Under the pieces are notes generated by a model that was not told the DNA's origin, made no database searches, and saw only the letters and a list, made by a program, of their open reading frames with translations. From Desulfovibrio oxyclinae DSM 11498 (GTDB lineage Bacteria; Desulfobacterota; Desulfovibrionia; Desulfovibrionales; Desulfovibrionaceae), in contig NZ_AQXE01000017.1 of the NCBI RefSeq assembly GCF_000375485.1, forward strand, positions 1 to 58,120: 58,120 nt of DNA, written 5' to 3'. Positions within the stretch are counted from its first letter, which is position 1. Each line of letters opens with the position of its first letter. The translations under genes were made by a program, and so were the position numbers. Shown one piece after another: positions 25,920 through 33,397 of the stretch.

Positions 25920-27260
25920 TTATTCCTCGACAGCCTTGGTCTTGACCATGTTGGCGTAGATGATGTCGCCGATGAACTTCAGCTCCATGCCGAGGTCGTA
26001 TCCGTGAATGATGTCTTCAAGACCGCCGTGGCAGTTGTGGCACGGGGCGATGCAGATATCGGCGCCCTGTTCCTTGGCGCCCTTGAGCTGCTCGGCCTTG
26101 GCCTTGTTGCCCTTGACGCGGACGTTCTTGAACGGAGGACCGCAGTTGATGACGCCGCCGCCAGCCGCACAGCAGAAGTTGTGCTCCTGATTGGGCGTCA
26201 TTTCGATGACCTCTTCCGCAATCTCGTGAACCACGTAGCGCAGTTCTTCCATCAGACCGCGGCCGCGGATGATGTTGCAGGGGTCCTGAATGGTCACGGG
26301 GCCAGGGATCTTGCGGGCCATCTTGATCTTGCCGGAGCGCAGCAGCTCTGCGTAGAACTCGACGGCATGGACCACTTCAACCGGGTAGTCGGCCCAGCCG
26401 AGCCAACGGTTGCCCTGGTCGTACACGGAGCGGAAGGCGTGACCGCATTCGCCCATGACGATGCGTTTGACTTTGAGCTTCTGCGCACACTCGAAGTGGT
26501 CGCGCTTCAGACGGCCCATCATTTCGAAGTCGCCGGTGAACATGGCCATGTCGGAGTTGTCCCAGCCGTGCAGGGTCGGCATGGTCCAGTCAACACCGGC
26601 TTCATGCATGATGGCGGCGGCCTGATAGATCAGGTGCGTGCGGAACTTGGGCTCGGGTCCGATGACCGAGTACATGATGTCCGCGCCATCCTTGTCCAGC
26701 GGGATGCGCAGGTCCGGGAACTCGTCGCGGGCCTCTTCTTCCTGCCAGAGCAGGGAGTCCACCCATTCATCGTCCTTGACCCACATCTGGTTCATGGTGG
26801 CGGAATGGGAATGCGCGGTGTCCTGAATGTACTGCGGCGTCACGCCCAGCTTATGGCAGATGCGGCGCACGGTTGACATGATGTACGCGGTGTCGATGCC
26901 CAGCGGACAGTAGTGCACGCAGCGGCGGCACAGGTTGCATTCGGTGTAGGCGATCTGCGCGGCGCGGTAGATAAAGTCCGCATCGACCTTGCCCTTCTTG
27001 TCGATCATCTCGGTCATGGTCTGCACGACCTTGCCCACAGGAGAGTAGGTCGGGTCGCCGTCATGGGAGACATAGAAGTGGCAGGCCTTGGCACACAGGC
27101 CGCAGCGCACGCAGGTTTCGTGATAGACCTTCAGCTTGGCGCCGGTCTCGCCTTCAAGCACGGCCTGAATGGTCTTCTGTATCTTTTCGGGCGTAAGCTT
27201 ACCGGCTCCGGTCTGCAGCCCGATGTCCTCGATTTTTCTGTCGAAAACTGGTTTCTTCAT
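25920..27260 (-). CDS. tmcB: Tmc complex iron-sulfur subunit (HdrD-like, CCG domain)
   Basis: A 446-residue cytoplasm-facing subunit. Two [4Fe-4S] motifs lie near the N-terminus (CVRCGLCAKACH and CNLCRRCVHYCP), followed by a heterodisulfide-reductase-D-like region with cysteine-rich CCG blocks (MGECGHAF, QDPCN, NFCCAAGGG and CHNCHGG). This architecture belongs to TmcB, HmcF and related subunits that carry electrons from the membrane to cytoplasmic sulfate-reduction partners. It lies between tmcC and tmcA with short gaps and a GGAG ribosome-binding site. Confidence 0.92.
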   Translation of the reverse strand: MKKPVFDRKIEDIGLQTGAGKLTPEKIQKTIQAVLEGETGAKLKVYHETCVRCGLCAKACHFYVSHDGDPTYSPVGKVVQTMTEMIDKKGKVDADFIYRAAQIAYTECNLCRRCVHYCPLGIDTAYIMSTVRRICHKLGVTPQYIQDTAHSHSATMNQMWVKDDEWVDSLLWQEEEARDEFPDLRIPLDKDGADIMYSVIGPEPKFRTHLIYQAAAIMHEAGVDWTMPTLHGWDNSDMAMFTGDFEMMGRLKRDHFECAQKLKVKRIVMGECGHAFRSVYDQGNRWLGWADYPVEVVHAVEFYAELLRSGKIKMARKIPGPVTIQDPCNIIRGRGLMEELRYVVHEIAEEVIEMTPNQEHNFCCAAGGGVINCGPPFKNVRVKGNKAKAEQLKGAKEQGADICIAPCHNCHGGLEDIIHGYDLGMELKFIGDIIYANMVKTKAVEE

Positions 27261-27281
27261 GTCGCTATTTCTCCTTTCCCT

Positions 27282-27944
27282 CTACCAGTCCTTGCAGTGG
27301 CGGACGCCCTGGAACTCGGAGCCGATGTAGGCGCGAGAGTACCAGGAAACCAGCATGTGGCTCAGACGGCTAAAGGGGATGAGGGCCAGCCAGGCAATGC
27401 CCGTGACCACGTGCAGCACGATCATGACCTCGTAATTGAAGATCTGATGGTAGGCCAGGAAGCCGGTCACGAACGGAGCGACGACCACGCCGAGTACCCA
27501 CCAGTCCTTGGCCTCGGTGACGAAGGCCACTTCGGGAACGCTCAGACGACGCCATGCGTAGAAAGCGCCGCAGAGGATCACCAGGACGGTCATGATGTCT
27601 GCCACAGTGTTGGGCAGTGCCGGAATGCTGACGCCGAACCACTCTTCCCAGAGGATGACGTGGGCCGACAGGAAGATGGGAACCAGCACCAGACAGATAT
27701 GGAAGATGAAGGTCACCACGGTGACGGCGGGATTCTCGCGCCAACCGAGGGTACCGAACGGAGTCAGCCAGTGCGCGATGGAGCGCAGGGCGAACTTCGG
27801 CTTCACATAGTGAATGGAGGTCTGATCCTTCTTTCGGGCAAGGCTCCAGAGGCTTGTAAGCTTCCAGATGGAGCCGAGGATGAACACACCCCAGCCGAAC
27901 CAGGCAAGGGGACCGGTCACGAATTCGTATATTTCGTTGAACAT
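27282..27944 (-). CDS. tmcC: Tmc complex membrane subunit (cytochrome b-like)
   Basis: A 220-residue integral membrane protein with about five to six hydrophobic helices. Paired histidines in the helices (RSIAHWLTPFG, FIFHICLVL, AYHQIF, VLHVVTG) suit b-type haem ligation, as in the NarI/DsrM-like family. It would link periplasmic TmcA to cytoplasmic TmcB. The ATG at 27944 has AAGGAGG upstream and lies five bases after the tmcD stop. Longer upstream readings in this frame run through tmcD and are not coding. Confidence 0.9.
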   Translation of the reverse strand: MFNEIYEFVTGPLAWFGWGVFILGSIWKLTSLWSLARKKDQTSIHYVKPKFALRSIAHWLTPFGTLGWRENPAVTVVTFIFHICLVLVPIFLSAHVILWEEWFGVSIPALPNTVADIMTVLVILCGAFYAWRRLSVPEVAFVTEAKDWWVLGVVVAPFVTGFLAYHQIFNYEVMIVLHVVTGIAWLALIPFSRLSHMLVSWYSRAYIGSEFQGVRHCKDW

Positions 27945-27949
27945 GGTGG

Positions 27950-29215
27950 CTATGCCTCCTTGCGGAAGTCGCCCACGGTCGCGACGATGCGCTCGTAAGC
28001 TCCGTTGCGAATGCCCTTGACCAGTACCTTGTCGCCCTCGGGGCTGAACACGGGGTCGAAGACCATGTCGAAGTCTTCGCTGTAGGGCTTGCCGTCCAGC
28101 ACGATGTTGTAGCGCCCGCCCTTCTTGACCTTGGCGGCCACGGCGGACCCGTCGGGGCTGAACACCGGCTTCCATGCCATGTCGTAGTCACCGGACCAGG
28201 TGGTACCGTCAACGATGACGTTGTACCCGCTGTCGCGGTTGTGACCCAGCGCCGCGGCGCGGCGTCCGTCATGGCTCAAGGAGAGATCCACCACCGCACC
28301 GAAGGTGCAATCCCAGGGCTTTGCGTCGCGACATACGGTGAACTTGCCGAAGTCGGTGGCGCAAATGGCCCACAGGGCGGATCCGTCCGGGCTGAACTGC
28401 TGCTGCCAGAGCTGGGAGAAACGAGGCTCCCAGATGATCTCGGCGTTGCGGGCCATGCCCCAGCGTCCGCTCACGCGCACGGGGGCCACGACGCTCTTGT
28501 CCGCCGGGTTGAAGCAGGGTTCCCAGACGCAGGCGAAGTCCTTGCTCCAGAACTTGCCGTCCACCGCGATGGTGTAGTCGTAAAGAGTCTTTCGGGTCTG
28601 ACAGGCCACGCTTCCGGCATCCGCGCTGAACACCGGGGTGTAGACGTTCATTGCGCGAAGGTCCCAGAGCTTTCCGTCCACGGCCAGAGAGAATATACCC
28701 TCCTGAAAGCCGAAGATGTCGGCCGGCCCCATGGACTCCGCCTGAACGGCAGCGGCCGAACGCGTTCCACAAGCGCTCAGCTTGTACTGGTTCGCGTTCT
28801 CAAAAAGTTGATCCCAAGGTTTCCCGTCGACGATCATCCCGTACTTCATGTCCTGCTGTACGGCCACGGCAAGCTTGCCGCCGCCGAACTGCATGTCCCA
28901 CAAAAACCCGTAGGTTTCTTCCCACGGTTTCCCGTCAACGGCCACGGTCCACTCCATGTCCAGAGAGACCAGCGCGGCCAAGCTGCCGTCGGGGGTGAAT
29001 TTGGGACAGATCGCCTTTTCGAACCTGTTTTCCAGCACTTCGCCGTTGACGACGAAGCTGAACTCGGCATCATCCGTACAGGCCACGCACGCGACGGTTT
29101 CACCGTCGGGACTGGCGTGCCACTCTTCGGTCCAGCGAACGTCTTCGCTGATTTCCGAGAGGTTCTGCACGGTTTTCTTGCCGGGCTCCCAATTCCAGCC
29201 GTTAGTATCAGTCAT
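27950..29215 (-). CDS. tmcD: Tmc complex subunit with tryptophan-rich repeats
   Basis: A 421-residue soluble protein without a signal peptide. It is built from about eight repeats of some 45-50 residues, each with a core like VDGKPWEE, VDGKPWDQ, VDGKLWDL, VDGKFWSKD, VDGTTWSGD or LDGKPYSED, alternating with SPDGS/SADAG-type strands that resemble a WD40/PD40 beta-propeller. This matches the tryptophan-rich TmcD subunit, whose role in the complex is unclear. It is the first gene of the operon, with a GGAGGAG ribosome-binding site; tmcC starts five bases after its stop. Confidence 0.88.
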   Translation of the reverse strand: MTDTNGWNWEPGKKTVQNLSEISEDVRWTEEWHASPDGETVACVACTDDAEFSFVVNGEVLENRFEKAICPKFTPDGSLAALVSLDMEWTVAVDGKPWEETYGFLWDMQFGGGKLAVAVQQDMKYGMIVDGKPWDQLFENANQYKLSACGTRSAAAVQAESMGPADIFGFQEGIFSLAVDGKLWDLRAMNVYTPVFSADAGSVACQTRKTLYDYTIAVDGKFWSKDFACVWEPCFNPADKSVVAPVRVSGRWGMARNAEIIWEPRFSQLWQQQFSPDGSALWAICATDFGKFTVCRDAKPWDCTFGAVVDLSLSHDGRRAAALGHNRDSGYNVIVDGTTWSGDYDMAWKPVFSPDGSAVAAKVKKGGRYNIVLDGKPYSEDFDMVFDPVFSPEGDKVLVKGIRNGAYERIVATVGDFRKEA

Positions 29216-29704
29216 ATGCTCCTCCAGGCCCGGCTACCGGGCCAATTTTCCTCACCTCATCAGCTCGACCGGGACAGTCGAGCCGAACAGCCCGTGAAAC
29301 TCTTAGAAAAAGAGCAATTTTCACAAGCTCTCACCTCATCTTTCAACCTTACGGCCAAATACCACGGCCAGTCCATCGTGGCAAACCACTTTGTGAACAT
29401 CTGCCCGTAATACTCAAAAAGCCAATTAATCAATAATTTCAATGCATAAATATAATCCACCCAAAACACACCCTATTCACCTATGGGCGGTTCCGAAAAA
29501 CTTGTTGATCAATCAATCAGTCCTCGCATTTTGTCAAGACCGCATAGTGCTCGGCCCAGTTTCAAGACCCGACTTTACAAAGGACGGAGGTACAGACATG
29601 GTTCAATAATGGTACGCATATTCATATGGTGACCATTATTATATGAAATGCGCCCTCTTCTTTTATCGAAACCTAAACACTGCCCGTGAAACAGGGAGGC
29701 CCGG
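29216..29704. other. Intergenic region between tmcD and the tautomerase gene
   Basis: About 490 bases, A/T-rich in the middle (29410-29460). It must hold the tmc promoter on the minus strand, though I cannot fix its boxes. On the plus strand a strong GGACGGAGG at 29582-29590 precedes an ATG at 29598 that is followed by a stop two codons later (a three-residue frame, MVQ), which runs into the palindrome at 29605-29640. Confidence 0.5.
29605..29640. promoter_or_regulatory. 36-base near-perfect palindrome upstream of the tautomerase gene
   Basis: Outer arms AATAATGGT and ACCATTATT and inner arms CATAT and ATATG are symmetric about the same centre; only the three-base blocks between them mismatch. 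Its length and symmetry suggest a binding site for a dimeric or tetrameric regulator, possibly the nearby LysR protein. Confidence 0.5.
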
Positions 29705-29908
29705 ATGCCATATGTAAACATTCGGATAACGCGCGAAGGCGCCACTGCGGAACAAAAGCAACAGCTCATGGACGGCGTGACAGCCCTGCTCAGGGACGTA
29801 CTGGGCAAGAATCCCGAGACCACCTTCGTGATCATCGATGAAGTGGATACCGACAACTGGGGAATAGCCGGAGAATCTGTCACCAATCGCCGGAAGCGTG
29901 GTCGCTGA
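29705..29908 (+). CDS. 4-oxalocrotonate tautomerase family enzyme
   Basis: A 67-residue cytoplasmic enzyme. After removal of methionine, the N-terminal proline (PYVNIRITREG) is the catalytic base of this family, which interconverts keto and enol forms of 2-hydroxymuconate-like compounds. ATAEQKQQLMDGVTALLRDVLGKNPETTFVIIDEV fits the usual beta-alpha-beta pattern, and the length is typical. The ribosome-binding site is GGGAGG. A palindrome lies upstream and a bidirectional terminator follows. Confidence 0.88.
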   Translation: MPYVNIRITREGATAEQKQQLMDGVTALLRDVLGKNPETTFVIIDEVDTDNWGIAGESVTNRRKRGR

Positions 29909-29922
29909 TGCATGGCAAACAA

Positions 29923-29952
29923 AAGACGGCGCCCCCTGAGGGACGCCGTCTT
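29923..29952. terminator. Bidirectional terminator between the tautomerase and CMD genes
   Basis: Nine-base stem AAGACGGCG / CGCCGTCTT with a twelve-base loop that contains a further CCC/GGG pairing. The genes on either side converge on it. Confidence 0.65.
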
Positions 29953-29976
29953 CCATGAGCAGACAGTATGCTTCGC

Positions 29977-30324
29977 CTAGTCCAGCATGCCGCGCTCTTC
30001 CAGAAACTGCATGAGCCGCGTGGCCTCGGCTGCCCCCATAGTGCCGCCAAGCGCCGTGGCAACAGCTATGGTCTCAAGGAACTCATCCAACGTGGCCCCC
30101 TGCTCGATGGCGTTGTCCGCCTGATACAGGATGCAGGCGCGGCAGCCTTTTATCATCGCGGCGCAGAGCGCCATGAGCCGCTTGTGCTTTGCGCCGATGC
30201 TCCCTCCGGCATACGCTTCCGCAGCAATTGCGTCATACGCCTGCGCAAACTCGGGCATGCGTTCGCGATACTGTGCCCAACTCGCTCCGATGCTTTCCTT
30301 CAGTTCAACCTGACTCTCGCTCAT
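29977..30324 (-). CDS. Carboxymuconolactone decarboxylase (CMD/AhpD-like) family protein
   Basis: A 115-residue all-helical protein. CRACILYQADNAIEQGAT is the CxxC-containing CMD motif; the two cysteines could act as a redox pair as in AhpD. The usual histidine after the motif (CxxCxxxH) is replaced by glutamine, so classical AhpD chemistry is doubtful. Many such proteins are used in thiol or peroxide defence. It is divergent from a LysR gene 65 bases away, which probably controls it. The start has AAGGAG upstream. Confidence 0.8.
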   Translation of the reverse strand: MSESQVELKESIGASWAQYRERMPEFAQAYDAIAAEAYAGGSIGAKHKRLMALCAAMIKGCRACILYQADNAIEQGATLDEFLETIAVATALGGTMGAAEATRLMQFLEERGMLD

Positions 30325-30389
30325 ATTCGTTTCTCCTTGTTTTCAGCACCATGCCGCGTGGCAAAACATTAGACAAACGAATTGATTTT

Positions 30390-31280
30390 ATGCGACCCAT
30401 AAACATGCTTGATACTTCGCGCGCCACCAGCCTGCCCATTGATCTTCTGAGGACCTTCGTCGCCGCTGTGGACTGCGGCAGCTTCACCCGTGCCGCACAT
30501 ACGGTGCACCGGACCCAGGCCGCAGTCAGCATGCAGATGGCCCGTCTGGAGGATGAAGTAGGGACGCTGTTGTTTCGACGTGCAGGCCGAGGCGTGACCC
30601 TGACGCTGGAAGGGGAAACGCTTGTCGAATACGCGCGCAGGTTGCTTTCATTGCACGACGAAGCGCTCTCGGCCGTCACCGCGCCGGAAATGGAGGGACG
30701 TGTCCGCCTTGGTGCCCCGGAGGACTATGCGTCGTGGTTTCTTCCGCAGATGCTCGCAGCCTTCCACGAAACTCATCCGCTCGTGCGCGTGGAGGTTTTC
30801 TGCGGCACAAGCCAGTCGCTGAACCTTCGCTTTCAGCGGGGAGAGCTGGACCTGACCATACTCAGTCACGCCGCGGATCCGCTGGACGACCAAACCGCCG
30901 AGGTGATTCATCGCGAACCCATCGTGTGGGTCACGGGCCTGAGCGGCAACGCGCATGAACGCGAACCGCTCCCGCTGGCGGTCTTTCATGATGGGTGCAC
31001 TTATCGCCGCTGGGCCGTGGAGGGATGTGAGCGCATGGGCCGCGACTATCGGATAGCGTTTGTGAGCCCCAGCCTGACAGGCGTGCTTTCGGCCGTGAAG
31101 GCGGGCCTCGGCGTGGCCCCGGTGGGGCGCAGCACGGTGGACGGCGAGTTGCGGCTGCTTGGAGAATCCGAAGGGTTCCCGGCCCTGCCGAGCTCTACGG
31201 TTTGCCTGCACCGACATCCCGGAGCGCATGGCGAAATCGTCGAAGGGCTGGCGCGGTTCATCCGCCGAAAGCTGGTCTAG
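30390..31280 (+). CDS. LysR-family transcriptional regulator
   Basis: A 296-residue DNA-binding protein. The N-terminal helix-turn-helix (LPIDLLRTFVAAVDCGSFTRAAHTVHRTQAAVSMQMARLEDEVGTLLFRRAGRG) is the classic LysR pattern, and the C-terminal part is a periplasmic-binding-like effector domain. Two starts are possible (30390 and 30405); neither has a clear ribosome-binding site. It is divergent from the CMD gene, the usual arrangement for a LysR regulator and its target. Its stop codon shares CTAG with the convergent acyl-CoA synthetase gene. Confidence 0.92.
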   Translation: MRPINMLDTSRATSLPIDLLRTFVAAVDCGSFTRAAHTVHRTQAAVSMQMARLEDEVGTLLFRRAGRGVTLTLEGETLVEYARRLLSLHDEALSAVTAPEMEGRVRLGAPEDYASWFLPQMLAAFHETHPLVRVEVFCGTSQSLNLRFQRGELDLTILSHAADPLDDQTAEVIHREPIVWVTGLSGNAHEREPLPLAVFHDGCTYRRWAVEGCERMGRDYRIAFVSPSLTGVLSAVKAGLGVAPVGRSTVDGELRLLGESEGFPALPSSTVCLHRHPGAHGEIVEGLARFIRRKLV

Positions 31281-33397
31281 CTGCTCCCGACCTTGGGATC
31301 GAGGGTGATCCGCACGTCAGCCACAACGGCCCGCTCTGGGCCAACAAGCACGGGATTGAACTCGGCCTCCAGCACTTCCGGCAGGTCCACGGCCAGCCGC
31401 GACATGGTCAGAATCACCTCTTCCAGCTTGTCAAAGTTGGCATACGGGCCACCGTCGATGCCCTTGAGCAGCAGGTAGGACCGGATTTCGCGCACGATCT
31501 CGAACGCGTCCTGCTTCGACAGCGGAGCCAGCCGCAGGGCCACGTCCTTGACGATCTCCACATATACACCACCCAGCCCAAACATTAGCAGTGGCCCGAA
31601 CTGGTCGTCGCGCTTGAACCCCACGATGACCTCGCGTGACCCGGCCGGGGCCATCTCCTGAACGAGACAGCCCGCGATGTAGGCGTCCGGGCGCATACGT
31701 GTGGCCCGAGAGGTGATGTCGGAGAACGCCTCGGCCACGGCCTCGGCATTTTTCAGCCCCACGGCCACGCCGTCCACGTCGGTTTTATGCGATATCTGCG
31801 GCGAGGCGATTTTGAGCGCCACGGGATAGCCTATGGCATCCGCGCCGCGTACGGCCTCTTCCGATGAACGGGCAAGCAGGGTTCCCGGGACGTCCAGTCC
31901 ATAGGCCGAAGCCACCTCCTGCGCCCGGAACTCCACCACTTCGCGCTCACCTCGCGCCGCGGACTCGCGCAGGACTTTCCGCGCCCGCTCCACGTCGCGG
32001 TAAGCATCCAGATACTCTGGTTGCGGACGATGACGTCGCACGGCGTGGGAATGCATGGCGTAAATGCTCTCCACCGCGGCCGCCGGGAAATCGTAGCAGG
32101 GGATTCCCGCTTCACGCAGGATTTTTCGCCCGGCACCGACGCGCCTGCCGCCGATGAAACTGGCAAAGACAGGCTTGCCGCATCGTTCTGCGGTTCGGGC
32201 CACGGCTTTGGCGGTATCCTCAATGCCCACGGCGGCTGTGGGGGTCAGCATCACCAGCAGGCTGTGCACCGTCGGGTCCTCGGCCACCACCTCCATGGTC
32301 GCCGCATACCGTTCGGCGTCCGCGTCCCCAATGATGTCCACGGGGTTGTTGAACGCCGCGTATCCCGGCAGAAATTCCTGCAGCCGCATGACGGTGCGCG
32401 GCGTGAGGGACGGCACGGACAGTCCGTGCAGCACCGCATCGTCCGCCGCGAGGATGCCCGGCCCGCCCGAGTTGGTCACGATGCCCACGTTGGGCCCCTT
32501 GGGCAGCGGCTGTTCGGAAAAAGCGAGAGCGAGGTTGAACAGCGACTCCACGTCGCGCACGCGAATGACCCCGGCCTTGCGAAAGGCGGTCCCGTACGCA
32601 CTGTCCGACCCGGCGATGGCTCCGGTGTGCGAACTGGCGGCCTTGGCCCCGGCTGCGGTGGAACCGGACTTGATCATGATCACCGGTTTGTTGCGCGTGA
32701 CGGTTTCGGCCCGAAGCAGAAAATCCTTTCCGTTCTCCACGTTCTCCACATAGCCCAGAATGACATCCGTCTCAGGGTCCGAGTCGAGGTAGCGGAGCAT
32801 GTCCGCTTCATCCATGAGGGCCTTGTTGCCGAGGCTCACGAACTTGGAGAACCCGATGCCCGCACCGCGCGCCCAGTCGAGAATGGCCACGCACAGCGCG
32901 CCCGACTGGGAAAAGAAGGCGATGTTGCCCGGCAGCGGCTGGCCCGCGGCGAACGACGCATTGACCCCCGCAGGAGAGTTGATCATGCCGAGGCAGTTCG
33001 GCCCGAGCAGGGCCATGTCCGCATCACGGCAGATTCCGGCCAGCTCCTGTTCCAGATCGTACCCTTTATGACCGACTTCCTTGAATCCCGCAGTGATGAC
33101 GATAACCGACCGGCAACCGATCGATGCCAGCTCCCGGGCCGTGTCGATCACGAAGCGTCGCGGCACGGCGACCACGGCGAGGTCCACGCCTCGCGGCAGG
33201 TGCTCCACGCTCGTCACGGCCTCCACGCCCATGATGTCCCCGCCTTTGGGGTTCACGGGCAGCAGCTTTCCGCGAAATCCTGCGGAGAGCATGTTTTCCA
33301 TCACCGTATGCCCGACCTTGCCGGGTGTGGAGGATGCGCCGACCACGGCCACGGTCTCGGGATTGAAGAACGGTTCCAGACTGGGTTTTGCCATCAA
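31277..33397 (-). CDS. ADP-forming acetate/acyl-CoA synthetase, fused alpha-beta subunits
   Basis: A 706-residue cytoplasmic enzyme that interconverts acyl-CoA plus ADP and phosphate with acid plus ATP. The N-terminal two thirds hold the CoA-binding Rossmann domain (VAVVGASSTPGKVGHTV) and a succinyl-CoA-synthetase-like ligase domain. SSHTGAIAGSD contains the phosphorylated histidine. The C-terminal ATP-grasp domain begins near residue 490 (YGLDVPGTLLARSSEEA, YPVALKIASPQISHKTD). No acetyltransferase domain follows, so this is not a Pat-type fusion. It could make ATP during organic acid oxidation. The MscS gene overlaps its start by four bases. Confidence 0.9.
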   Translation of the reverse strand: MMAKPSLEPFFNPETVAVVGASSTPGKVGHTVMENMLSAGFRGKLLPVNPKGGDIMGVEAVTSVEHLPRGVDLAVVAVPRRFVIDTARELASIGCRSVIVITAGFKEVGHKGYDLEQELAGICRDADMALLGPNCLGMINSPAGVNASFAAGQPLPGNIAFFSQSGALCVAILDWARGAGIGFSKFVSLGNKALMDEADMLRYLDSDPETDVILGYVENVENGKDFLLRAETVTRNKPVIMIKSGSTAAGAKAASSHTGAIAGSDSAYGTAFRKAGVIRVRDVESLFNLALAFSEQPLPKGPNVGIVTNSGGPGILAADDAVLHGLSVPSLTPRTVMRLQEFLPGYAAFNNPVDIIGDADAERYAATMEVVAEDPTVHSLLVMLTPTAAVGIEDTAKAVARTAERCGKPVFASFIGGRRVGAGRKILREAGIPCYDFPAAAVESIYAMHSHAVRRHRPQPEYLDAYRDVERARKVLRESAARGEREVVEFRAQEVASAYGLDVPGTLLARSSEEAVRGADAIGYPVALKIASPQISHKTDVDGVAVGLKNAEAVAEAFSDITSRATRMRPDAYIAGCLVQEMAPAGSREVIVGFKRDDQFGPLLMFGLGGVYVEIVKDVALRLAPLSKQDAFEIVREIRSYLLLKGIDGGPYANFDKLEEVILTMSRLAVDLPEVLEAEFNPVLVGPERAVVADVRITLDPKVGSS

